This document shows, in pieces, positions 42,570 through 50,786 of a stretch of 63,173 nt of DNA; positions within the stretch are counted from its first letter, which is position 1, and each line of letters starts with the position of its first letter. Origin of the DNA: CAYREV01 sp964423345 (GTDB taxonomy: Bacteria > Bacteroidota > Rhodothermia > Balneolales > Balneolaceae); assembly GCA_964423345.1 (NCBI GenBank), contig CAYREV010000016.1, forward strand, positions 1 through 63,173, written 5' to 3'. Made by a program: the position numbers and the translations under genes. The notes beneath the pieces were generated by a model. The model ran no database searches. It was not told where the DNA came from and saw only the letters and a program-made list of their open reading frames with translations.

Positions 42570-44816
42570 TTATTCGTACCTGAAAACACTTTTTACTCCC
42601 TCCACTTTTTGGAGCTTGTTGATGATGCGGTCGAGGTGTTCGATATCATCCACATAAACAGCCAGTATCCCCTCAAACATTCCGCTGTCGCTGTTGACGT
42701 TGATGCTTTTCATATTGGTTTCCAGCGACTTCGAGAGCACATCCGTCAGGTCGTTTATCATACCCACCCGGTCTTCACCGATCACCTGGATGGCACCGAG
42801 GAATTTGGAGTCGAGGTTCCTGGCCCAGTTGACGTCAACAATGCGTTCTCCGTCGGTCTGTATCAGGTGGTGAATGTTTTTGCAGTTCGAGCGGTGCACC
42901 TTGACATCGCCTGTACGGCTGATAAAACCGATTACATCGTCACCGGGAATGGGATTGCAGCAGTTGGCGTACGAATACTTGACGTTGGTCAGCTCCCCGT
43001 TGATCACCAGTGCCTTTCCGTCACCGATGGAGCGGGCCGCATTGAAATAGGTCTCCTGTATCTCCTCTTCCGTCAGCTCTTTTGAAGAAGGCCCATCTTC
43101 CTCCTCTTCCACCCTGCCCTTGCTGGTAAACTGCTTGACGGCCTTGAGCAGTTTCTTCACGTCATAGCTGCCCATGCCTATCTCATAGAAGAGCTGCTGG
43201 GTGGTATCGAACTTTAGTTTCTGGGCTATGCGGGTCAGGTCCTGCTCATTGATCTCGATGTTGGCACGCTCGGCTTTCTTCTCCCATATCTCGCGCCCCT
43301 CTTCGGCCGTCTTGCGTTCTTTCTTCTTGATAAACTGCCGGATCCTGGATTTGGCCTTATGGGTGACCACATCGTTGATCCAGTCGGGGTTGAGGTTGAT
43401 CTTGTTTCCGGTGATGATCTCAACCTGGTCGCCGATCTCAAGCTTTTGCCGCAGGGGGGCCATCTTTCCGTTGATCTTGGCCGCAATAGCCCGCTCCCCT
43501 ATCTCACTGTGAATGTCGAAAGCGAAGTCAATGGGCGTCGCCCCTTTGGGCAGCGTGCGCAGCTCCCCGTCGGGCGTGAAGGCATAAATCTCGTCCTGGT
43601 ACAGGTTGAGCTGGAAGTCCTTGACAAATTCGGTAGCCGCATCGGGCCGCGGGTTCTCCAGCACATCGCGCACCCAGGTGACAAACTTGTCGAGAGTCTC
43701 GGAGCCCTCTTTCCCCTCCTTGTATTTCCAGTGGGCCGCCAGGCCCCGTTCGGCAATCTCGTCCATCTTCCGGGTGCGTATCTGCACCTCCACCTTCCGC
43801 CCTTTCCTGGTAATCACGGTAGTATGGAGCGACTGGTAGCCGTTAGCCTTCGGAACCGAGATAAAATCCCGGAACCGCTTGGGAATAGGGGTATACCAGT
43901 CGGTGATGATGGAATAGACTCTCCAGCAATCCTCTTTGCTGTGGGGGTTCTCCAGGATGATACGAATGGCAAAAAGGTCATATATCTCTTCAAAGGGCTT
44001 CTGCTGCCGCTGCATCTTTTTGAAAATGGAATAGATATGCTTGGGCCGTCCCTTGATCTCAAAATTGAAGCCCTGCTCGTCCAGCTCCTCCTGTATGGGC
44101 TCCATAAACTCCTCTATAAACTGCTCGCGGGCATTTTTCTTCTCCTTTAGCTTTCGTGCTATAAACTTGAAGGAGTTGGGGTCGATTACCTTGAAACAGA
44201 GGTCTTCAAACTCACTTTTAATATTGAAGAGCCCGAAGCGGTGTGCCAACGGTGCATACAGCTCCATCGTCTCCGTAGCTATCTTCATCTGCTTCTCCCG
44301 CGGCAGGTGCTGTATGGTACGCATGTTATGCAACCGGTCGGCGAATTTTATGAGCACCACCCGGATATCTTCGGCCATCGACAGCAGAAGCTTCATAAAT
44401 GTTTCGGCCTGCTTGGTGTCCCGGCTTTTGAAGACGCCCGATATTTTTGTCACCCCGTCGATGAGATGGGCTACCACCTCTCCGAAAATATCCTCGATAT
44501 CTTCCAGCGTCACATCGGTGTCTTCTACCGTATCGTGCAACAGGGAGGCAACCACCGATACATCGTCGATATTTATTTCAGAGGCCACAATTTTGGCTAC
44601 AGCCAGCGGATGGTAGTAGTAGGGCTCACCCGAAGCCCGCATTACGCCCTCGTGGGAGAGGCAGCAGAGCTTAAAGGCCTTCTCGATCATCTCGTCGTCC
44701 ACCGACTCGATATGCTCATGGCATACCTCCAGCAACTCCTCCAGGTCCTGTTTCTGGGGTGCTTTGGGGGTATAACCCTCCAGGTCGTAGGAATATGTCG
44801 TCTTGGCTTCTGACAT
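42570..44816 (-). CDS. spoT: Bifunctional (p)ppGpp synthetase/hydrolase (RelA/SpoT family)
   Basis: A 748-residue stringent-response enzyme. The HD hydrolase domain (about 45-200) has H55, H69 and the pair H94-D95 (LLHDTVEDTD), so degradation should be active. The synthetase domain (about 240-370) has FRDFISVPKANGYQSLHTTV. TGS (about 400-460, YAFTPDGELRTLPKGATPIDFAF), a helical/zinc-finger region and a C-terminal ACT domain (about 670-748) complete a long-form Rel. It makes and destroys ppGpp according to amino-acid and carbon supply. Monocistronic, flanked by hairpins on both sides. Confidence 0.96.
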   Translation of the reverse strand: MSEAKTTYSYDLEGYTPKAPQKQDLEELLEVCHEHIESVDDEMIEKAFKLCCLSHEGVMRASGEPYYYHPLAVAKIVASEINIDDVSVVASLLHDTVEDTDVTLEDIEDIFGEVVAHLIDGVTKISGVFKSRDTKQAETFMKLLLSMAEDIRVVLIKFADRLHNMRTIQHLPREKQMKIATETMELYAPLAHRFGLFNIKSEFEDLCFKVIDPNSFKFIARKLKEKKNAREQFIEEFMEPIQEELDEQGFNFEIKGRPKHIYSIFKKMQRQQKPFEEIYDLFAIRIILENPHSKEDCWRVYSIITDWYTPIPKRFRDFISVPKANGYQSLHTTVITRKGRKVEVQIRTRKMDEIAERGLAAHWKYKEGKEGSETLDKFVTWVRDVLENPRPDAATEFVKDFQLNLYQDEIYAFTPDGELRTLPKGATPIDFAFDIHSEIGERAIAAKINGKMAPLRQKLEIGDQVEIITGNKINLNPDWINDVVTHKAKSRIRQFIKKKERKTAEEGREIWEKKAERANIEINEQDLTRIAQKLKFDTTQQLFYEIGMGSYDVKKLLKAVKQFTSKGRVEEEEDGPSSKELTEEEIQETYFNAARSIGDGKALVINGELTNVKYSYANCCNPIPGDDVIGFISRTGDVKVHRSNCKNIHHLIQTDGERIVDVNWARNLDSKFLGAIQVIGEDRVGMINDLTDVLSKSLETNMKSINVNSDSGMFEGILAVYVDDIEHLDRIINKLQKVEGVKSVFRYE

Positions 44817-44919
44817 ACTTTTTCACCGGTGTGCAGTCATCCGGCAACATTTGTTAACGATACAAAGTGTAATCTATGATAAAATAACGTCCTTAATACA
44901 ATAAAGGTTTATTTTTCGG

Positions 44920-44955
44920 TAATAAAAAAGCGGACGCCGAGACAGCGCCCGCTTT
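44920..44955 (-). terminator. Intrinsic terminator after the outer-membrane protein gene
   Basis: On the minus strand, AAAGCGG (44955-44949) and CCGCTTT (44933-44927) form the stem, with GC pairs further in, followed by a T run and TATT. It directly follows the stop at 44974 and should also shield spoT downstream. Confidence 0.8.
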
Positions 44956-44973
44956 ATACATCTGCCGTTTAAC

Positions 44974-45528
44974 CTAAAATTGAATAGACAACCCCAATAC
45001 AAACCGGCCGTTAGACTCGAAGGAACGGGCAAACTGCGGCTGGTCGGTCTGCTGAAATCTATATTCAACAAAGGGTTTCAGCATCGGTATGGGACTCAGC
45101 TGCGCTCCGACCAGGGCATTCCAGAACAGGGGGCTGTCGCTGGTGTTCTGGAAATTTTGGAAATCACCTCCGGTTCCATCAAAGGTGGTTGCTCCCAGCC
45201 CCAGGCCCACATAGGGTTTTATCAGTCCCAGGGAAGCACCGCCGATGGCCGCCAGCCCGAAGTCGTAGTTGGTAATCTCACCGTAACTGAAATTATCTTC
45301 GGTAACACCGTTTTTATCATTGAAGTAGCTGAAGTGCGCTCTGATACCCAGCTTAACCACGGGCAGCTTTTTCAGGATACTGCGTTCCAATCGGACCCCG
45401 AAACCGCTTTCGGGTACTTCATTCCTTATTTCGTAGGATGCGCCGATACTCCACTGTGCCATAGACTGCTGGGGCACCATCAACATTCCGGCAAGTATTA
45501 TAAATAGGGTAGTAACTATGTTCTTCAT
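44974..45528 (-). CDS. Small outer-membrane beta-barrel protein
   Basis: A 184-residue protein; the ATG at 45528 gives a good signal peptide (KNIVTTLFIILAGMLMVPQQ, cut near SMAQ). The mature chain has alternating strands such as WSIGASYEIRNE, VKLGIRAHFSYF, IKPYVGLGLGATTF and a final GRFVLGLSIQF, typical of 8-stranded OmpA/OmpW-like barrels. Gly-rich turns and GLGLGATTF are common in Bacteroidota 'porin family' proteins. Function is unknown. Followed by a strong terminator. Confidence 0.82.
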   Translation of the reverse strand: MKNIVTTLFIILAGMLMVPQQSMAQWSIGASYEIRNEVPESGFGVRLERSILKKLPVVKLGIRAHFSYFNDKNGVTEDNFSYGEITNYDFGLAAIGGASLGLIKPYVGLGLGATTFDGTGGDFQNFQNTSDSPLFWNALVGAQLSPIPMLKPFVEYRFQQTDQPQFARSFESNGRFVLGLSIQF

Positions 45529-45680
45529 ATCCTTAATAAGTTGGTTATGGTTAACAGTTCTCCGGTGCAAATAATGCTTATACAGTATAATAACGGTTAT
45601 CTGAACCGGTTTCCAAAATAAGCATTCCAATTGTTCTTTTTGTGATAAATCCTTATTCTCATTTTCCCCTAAAAGTACCC

Positions 45681-45768
45681 GCCGGCGTGGCGGAATTGGT
45701 AGACGCGTTGGACTTAAAATCCAATTCGGAGTTAACCCCGAGTGTCGGTTCGAGTCCGACCGCCGGTA
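45681..45768 (+). tRNA. tRNA-Leu (TAA)
   Basis: Plus strand. The acceptor GCCGGCG pairs with CGCCGGT (last pair G-T), with discriminator A at 45768. The anticodon arm TTGGA-CTTAAAA-TCCAA gives anticodon TAA. A long variable arm follows (TTCGGAGTTAACCCCGAG), then the T arm GTCGG-TTCGAGT-CCGAC. CCA is not encoded. Its 3' end is repeated 162 bases downstream. Confidence 0.97.
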
Positions 45769-45931
45769 CTTTTATTAGTAGCAGGTAGAAAGGAGTGGGT
45801 ATAAAATGGCTGCCCGTCTGATTGTTCGGGGAGGACGAGAAGCCTGTCCCGACGAGGCCGAACATTTTCGGTCGAACACTTTCGGCGGAGGGAAATGAAC
45901 ACAGCGAATCGGGAAGTCCGACCGCCGGTAC
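45753..45931. repeat. tRNA-Leu 3'-end direct repeat bounding a structured 145-bp segment
   Basis: AGTCCGACCGCCGGTAC occurs at 45753-45769 (T arm and acceptor of tRNA-Leu) and again at 45915-45931. Between the copies there is no credible gene. There is a tandem repeat, CGAACATTTTCGGT and CGAACACTTTCGGC, and the inverted pair GTTCGG/CCGAAC. The arrangement resembles attL/attR of a small tRNA-targeted element, or a partial tRNA duplication. Confidence 0.6.
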
Positions 45932-45934
45932 ATT

Positions 45935-47686
45935 TTACGATACGGTAAGCGGGAAGGTTACCTCAAACTTCGTCCATTCATTCTGGCTGATTTCGAGCTC
46001 ACCCTCCAGCTGGCTGACCAGCGTCTTCACCAGCGTCATGCCCAGCGACTGGCTCTCATCAACGGTAAAATCATCCGGCAGCGGCTTACCGTCATCTTCC
46101 ACGGATAGCCTGGCCGACTCCCCCTCTTTGGCAAGGGTTATCCTGATCCGGCCGCTCTCCACCCCGTCAAAGCCGTGTTTGAAAGCATTATTCAGCAGTT
46201 CGTTAAAAATGAGCCCGAGCGGAACCGCCTTGGTGATCTCCACGCTGAACGACTCCAGCTCTTTTTGAATATCGATATCCTTCTGGGAAATATTGTAGGC
46301 ATCCCTGATCACGCGGGAGAAATCCTCAATGTATTCCCGGATGTCTATATCCGAGAGGGTTTCCGTCTTGTATAGCTTCTCATGAATCATGGCGATCGAC
46401 TGGATCCGGGCCTGGGTATCTTCCAGCACTTCCTCCAGCGACACATCATTCGGTTCATGTTTCTGCAGCTCCAGGATGCTGGAGACCACCGCAAGGTTAT
46501 TTTTAACCCGGTGGTGGATCTCTTCAAGCAGGGTGCGCTTCTCCTTGAGCGACTTTTCGGTTTCCACTTCATGTTTTTTCCGGTCGGAGATATCCCGGAC
46601 ACTCCCAACAACTGCCTTCGGTACCCCGTTTTCATCTTTTACCAGCGACCGCTGGTTGCTGACCCATATATAGCGGCCGTCCTTACGCTTGATACGGAAC
46701 TCCGTCTCCCCGCTGAACCGGTCTTTGATTTTTTTCCCTTCCATCAGCTCGGCCTCTTCCTTCATCCGCTCCAGGTCTTCGGGGTGTATGCGGCTCAATA
46801 TAAAATCTCTTCCCTCTTCCATAATCTTTTCGGCCGGATAGCCCAGTTGCGTTTCCGCATAGGGACTCATATACACGTATTCACCCGTTTCAAGATCGAT
46901 CTGGTAGATCACATCGCGGGAATGCTCCAGTACTTTCCTGGAAAGGGACTCGCTTTCGGCCAGCTGCCGGTTCAGGGTGTCTACTTCCCGGATGTAGTAG
47001 CGGGTGATCAGGTATCCTGACAGGATCAGAATAGCCCCCGAACCGAGGATACCCCAAAAGATAAGCCATCGAACCCAGCGGGCCATATCTGCCATTTCCT
47101 CCGAAAAATTATTTTCAAACCGGGTCAAAGATTGATCAACGGAGATGATCTGCCTGATATACCGGTTCCTCTCCCCCAAATCCGGCTCCCCCCTTTGCAT
47201 GGACTGGTGGATTTCGGCACCCAGGCGGTCCAGATCGGCAATCAGGCTGTCGCCCCTTGCCCAAATACCAAAAGCCTCTTGAAGATTTTCAAATCCCCGG
47301 AAGTTCAAACCAAGCCATATGATAAGATCCGCATCCCCCGGATGAATACCTGCCGAAAGCAAACCTTTTTCCGCTTCCCGGGCATCCGGCTCCTCCTCCA
47401 TCAGGGACAGCCGGGCTTTTTTTACTCCCTTATGGTACTCTAATGCCTCGTTAAACTGTTCATAATGAACAGGGTCCCCAAAGAGGGTATAGCTGATCAG
47501 GTGGTTCGTGGCCTCTTTCTGATGCTTGGTCCACAATCCTTCCGCCGAAATATTAGCACGAACGGCAGACAAGGTTTTGGTACCGTAATGGGCAGCCGCC
47601 ACCATAAAGAGGGCGAGTATGATAAACACCGAGAGGATGGCAATACTCTCGTTTCTCCCGCCCTTCTCTTTTTTAAATTCACTCAT
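45935..47686 (-). CDS. PAS sensor histidine kinase (HisKA_2 type)
   Basis: A 583-residue inner-membrane kinase. TM1 (about 14-33), a periplasmic all-helical sensor (34-205), TM2 (206-229), a PAS domain with PAC (about 250-370, YVYMSPYAETQLGYP, GRYIWVSNQRSLVKDENG), then a HisKA_2 domain with the phospho-acceptor in EIHHRVKNNL (H391/H392), and a HATPase_c domain (N box FNELLNNAFKHG, DDGKPLPDDF, SLGMTLVKTL). This kinase type often pairs with single-domain or PhyR-like regulators; a single-domain receiver is divergent from it, 482 bases away. The stop lies just after the tRNA-Leu repeat. Confidence 0.93.
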   Translation of the reverse strand: MSEFKKEKGGRNESIAILSVFIILALFMVAAAHYGTKTLSAVRANISAEGLWTKHQKEATNHLISYTLFGDPVHYEQFNEALEYHKGVKKARLSLMEEEPDAREAEKGLLSAGIHPGDADLIIWLGLNFRGFENLQEAFGIWARGDSLIADLDRLGAEIHQSMQRGEPDLGERNRYIRQIISVDQSLTRFENNFSEEMADMARWVRWLIFWGILGSGAILILSGYLITRYYIREVDTLNRQLAESESLSRKVLEHSRDVIYQIDLETGEYVYMSPYAETQLGYPAEKIMEEGRDFILSRIHPEDLERMKEEAELMEGKKIKDRFSGETEFRIKRKDGRYIWVSNQRSLVKDENGVPKAVVGSVRDISDRKKHEVETEKSLKEKRTLLEEIHHRVKNNLAVVSSILELQKHEPNDVSLEEVLEDTQARIQSIAMIHEKLYKTETLSDIDIREYIEDFSRVIRDAYNISQKDIDIQKELESFSVEITKAVPLGLIFNELLNNAFKHGFDGVESGRIRITLAKEGESARLSVEDDGKPLPDDFTVDESQSLGMTLVKTLVSQLEGELEISQNEWTKFEVTFPLTVS

Positions 47687-48168
47687 ATCATATGTAGGTC
47701 ATTTTCGTCAAATGGGGAGTTTGACATTCCAAAGATCCCGGCAGTATTCACAAGATCTTTACCTCTAACATTCCATTGCCCCAAAGGTTTTTAACAGGCG
47801 CTATAATGTCCACTATCTCCTAAATGTAGTAGGGCGCATCAAGTTAACAAATTTCGACCGTCGGTGTATCCATTTTTTACTTCCTTGCCACATTTCAATG
47901 ATGTAAAACTTTCCACTCCCTTAACAGCTGTTCAACAGGCAACAATTCCACAAATTTTCGATATCACCCTGCAACTCCCGGAAGGAACATACCCTGGGCC
48001 TACAGATAAAAAGCCACAACTCCTCTCCCGGGCTTCGCAGAAGGCCTGACCATGGAATGTCTCTCAATAATGATCTTTTGCCAATAATTCTTTTTCTGTT
48101 ACATTCCGACTGGATTAATAGTTACATCTTGCTATTTTTAAGGGCAAAATCAAACTACCTCGAAATTT
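47687..48168. other. 482-bp divergent intergenic region, no gene seen
   Basis: This region separates the HisKA_2 kinase (minus) from the receiver protein (plus). It is AT-rich, with TATAAT at 47801-47806 and the perfect palindrome AACAGCTGTT at 47923-47932. A 61-codon open frame (47864-48049) starts at GTG and has no protein-like features. It probably holds both promoters and operators. Confidence 0.5.
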
Positions 48169-48546
48169 ATGAGTGACAAAAAGAAAGTTCTCATTGTTGA
48201 AGATGATCTTATTCTAAACCTGCTCTATGAGAGTTATCTTGAACGGCTTGGTTTTGATACGGAAGGGGAACTGGTTTACGGCAAGACTGCAATTGAAAGA
48301 ACCAAGGCAACGACTCCCGACCTTATTATTATGGACATCTCTCTGGAGGGGGACATTGACGGCATCGAAGCGATGATCGAGATTCAGAAATTTGCAGACA
48401 TTCCCGTCATCTATATTACCGGTAATTCCGATCCCTACCACGTAAAGAGGGCCAAAGAAACCAACTACATCGACTACCTCACAAAACCCATTGAGTTCGA
48501 CGATCTTAAACAGTCTATCCAAACGCATTTTCGTGAAAACAGCTAG
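48169..48546 (+). CDS. Single-domain response regulator (CheY-like)
   Basis: A 125-residue receiver domain with no output domain. The acidic pocket is EDD at 11-13, the phospho-Asp is D56 in LIIMDISLEG, with a Thr in VIYITGN and Lys in YLTKPIE; all required residues are present. LEGDIDGIEAM after the Asp is typical of receivers that partner HisKA_2 kinases. It likely passes phosphate on, or acts by protein binding. The divergent kinase at 45935-47686 is the obvious candidate partner. Confidence 0.93.
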   Translation: MSDKKKVLIVEDDLILNLLYESYLERLGFDTEGELVYGKTAIERTKATTPDLIIMDISLEGDIDGIEAMIEIQKFADIPVIYITGNSDPYHVKRAKETNYIDYLTKPIEFDDLKQSIQTHFRENS

Positions 48547-48587
48547 TTAATCGTCCCCGTTTTCACCCCTTAATAAATATCATCGCC

Positions 48588-50612
48588 ATGTCCTATTCTA
48601 CTGCATGGGCATTTGCCCGCTATTGCACACTCTCTATCATTATTGCAGTTTTTGCCGGCTGCTCCACTCCGAAGGAAACCGCCGACAATGGATCATCTGC
48701 GGATACCACCACTCCTTCCGCCGAAAAACGGCTGGTTCCCAACTCTATTGAAGAGGAAGTGCCGCAAGCCTACAGGCGGGCGGTCTCCAACGAAACACGC
48801 ACCCTTTCGGGCAATCCCGGCGAGAATTACTGGCAGCAGTATGCCAACTACGATCTTGACGTACAACTGGATACCACAGCCCATACCCTTGAGGGGTCCG
48901 GCACCATCACCTATTACAACCACTCGCCCGACACCCTGAACCAGCTGTTTCTCGAACTGAGTCAAAATGCTCATAAGGAAGGAATACAGCGAAAAATGAA
49001 CGCGGAGATTACCGGAGGGGTCACCATTGAAAAGGTACTTTTCCAGGGCGATACCCTCGACACCATACAATACCGCGGCCAATACGGATATATCGTAGAC
49101 GGTACCATCATGGTCCTGCTGCCCGACTACCGTATCGCACCCGGCGATTCGGTGAAGATCAACATCGACTGGAACTTTAAAATCCCCCGCAAAGGTGCCA
49201 GCGGACGCATGGGCCATAACAGGGAAGACCTCTTCTACATTGCCTATTGGTACCCGCAGATGAGGGTATACGACGATGTCAACGGGTGGTTTACCGATCC
49301 CTTCCTGCTGAACGCCGAATTTTATCACGGCTTTGCCGATTACCAGGTAGACATTACCGTGCCCGACCACTGGCTGGTTGCCGCTACCGGTGAGCTCCTC
49401 AACGGCAGGCAGGTACTTAAAAAATCGATCTATGAACGAATGCAACGGGCATACGACAGCGACGAGGCAGTCACGGTGGTAAGCCCTTCCGATTTCGGCA
49501 ATATCACCCGGGCCGGGGACGACAGTACGGTCACCTGGCAGTTTAAGGCCAAAAACGTTCGCGATTTTGCCTTCAGCGCTTCCAGCTCATCGGTCTGGGA
49601 TGCCGCCCGAGCACCGGTCGGCGACCGCGACGGCGACGGTGAGGTCGACTCCACCCGGATCAATGCCATTTACCATAACACTTCGGCCCTCTGGAAAGAC
49701 GCGGTCTCCCACTCCAGGCACTCTATCACCTTCCTCTCCTCCTATACCGGAGTGGAATACCCCTGGCCCCACATGACGGCCGTTGAGGGCGCCAACATCA
49801 TCGGCAATACGGGGGGCATGGAGCATCCCATGATGACCCTTATCGGTTCCTACAACAACCGTTCTGCCGGTTCGCTCTACGCGGTCATCGCCCATGAGCT
49901 GGCCCACATGTGGGTACCGATGCAAGTCAGCACCAACGAGCGTCGTTATAGCTGGATAGATGAAGGAACGACCAGCTTTAACGAAAACCAGGCCGAGGGG
50001 GATCGATACCCGGACAAGAAGAATTTCGAGGTTGAGGATTTTCGCAGCTATCTCCGTATAGCCGGAACCGCCTACGAAGGACCCATCATGCGATGGTCCG
50101 ATTTCCACTACTACAGCCTTGCATTTGGTGTAGCTTCCTATTCCAAGCCCGCCTCCCTGCTTACTTCACTGCGGGGACTCCTGGGAGAAAAGACATTTAA
50201 GAAAGCGCTTCAAACCTTTACGGAACGCTGGCAATACAAGCATCCCTACCCCTGGGATTTTTTCAATACCTTCGAGGAGGTTAGCGGCAGGGATCTCGAC
50301 TGGTTCTGGAGAAGCTGGTATTATGAAACGTGGACCCTGGACCACTCGGTCGCGGAGGTCACGCCTTCGGATGAGGGTACCCGCATTGTTATTGAAGATC
50401 GGGGACAGGCACCCATGCCGGCTCATGTGGAGATCACCCTCGCAGGCGGAGAAACCCTCAGGCGAACTGTTGGGGTCGATACCTGGCTTAACGGATCCAC
50501 CAAAGCTGTCATTACGCTGGACCGGCCCGACCCGGTCACCAAAGTGGTCATCGACCCAGACTACCTGTTTCCCGACGCCGATCGATCCAATAATAGCTGG
50601 GAAAAACAATAA
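48588..50612 (+). CDS. M1 family zinc aminopeptidase, lipoprotein
   Basis: A 674-residue peptidase. The N-terminus has a signal with lipobox VFAGC (Cys at about 25), so it is probably outer-membrane anchored. An N-terminal beta domain precedes the catalytic part, where H436-E-x2-H440 and E459 (HELAHMW ... WIDEGTT) make the HExxH-x18-E zinc site. GNTGGMEHPMM is the equivalent of the GAMEN substrate loop. It trims N-terminal residues from peptides, probably in the periplasm, and may complement the DPP4 enzyme. It lies 41 bases after the receiver gene and ends at a strong terminator. Confidence 0.93.
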   Translation: MSYSTAWAFARYCTLSIIIAVFAGCSTPKETADNGSSADTTTPSAEKRLVPNSIEEEVPQAYRRAVSNETRTLSGNPGENYWQQYANYDLDVQLDTTAHTLEGSGTITYYNHSPDTLNQLFLELSQNAHKEGIQRKMNAEITGGVTIEKVLFQGDTLDTIQYRGQYGYIVDGTIMVLLPDYRIAPGDSVKINIDWNFKIPRKGASGRMGHNREDLFYIAYWYPQMRVYDDVNGWFTDPFLLNAEFYHGFADYQVDITVPDHWLVAATGELLNGRQVLKKSIYERMQRAYDSDEAVTVVSPSDFGNITRAGDDSTVTWQFKAKNVRDFAFSASSSSVWDAARAPVGDRDGDGEVDSTRINAIYHNTSALWKDAVSHSRHSITFLSSYTGVEYPWPHMTAVEGANIIGNTGGMEHPMMTLIGSYNNRSAGSLYAVIAHELAHMWVPMQVSTNERRYSWIDEGTTSFNENQAEGDRYPDKKNFEVEDFRSYLRIAGTAYEGPIMRWSDFHYYSLAFGVASYSKPASLLTSLRGLLGEKTFKKALQTFTERWQYKHPYPWDFFNTFEEVSGRDLDWFWRSWYYETWTLDHSVAEVTPSDEGTRIVIEDRGQAPMPAHVEITLAGGETLRRTVGVDTWLNGSTKAVITLDRPDPVTKVVIDPDYLFPDADRSNNSWEKQ

Positions 50613-50629
50613 ACCCCTTTTTATGACGT

Positions 50630-50660
50630 AAAAGGGTGCCTGACGGGCACCCTTTTATAT
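50630..50660 (+). terminator. Intrinsic terminator after the M1 peptidase
   Basis: AAAAGGGTGCC (50630-50640) and GGCACCCTTTT (50646-50656) form a perfect 11-bp stem with a five-base loop, running into ATATTTTATT. The A/T ends make it work in both directions. Confidence 0.92.
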
Positions 50661-50786
50661 TTTATTATTAAAATCTGTAAAATTAGTACCGGAGAGCTGT
50701 ACTGAAGTCAAATTCCAATACTTTTAATGTGTCTGCATGACACAAAAACCATATCTTTTGCCGTAGTCGCTAATAATCACTAAACC

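Noticed and set aside
45659..45865. Open frame on the minus strand across tRNA-Leu
   Set aside because: It is the antisense translation of the tRNA, a well-known false protein (VPAVGLEPTLGVNSELDFKS type).
47864..48049. 61-codon plus-strand open frame between the kinase and receiver genes
   Set aside because: It starts at GTG, has no signal, domain or composition of a real protein, and lies in the expected promoter region.
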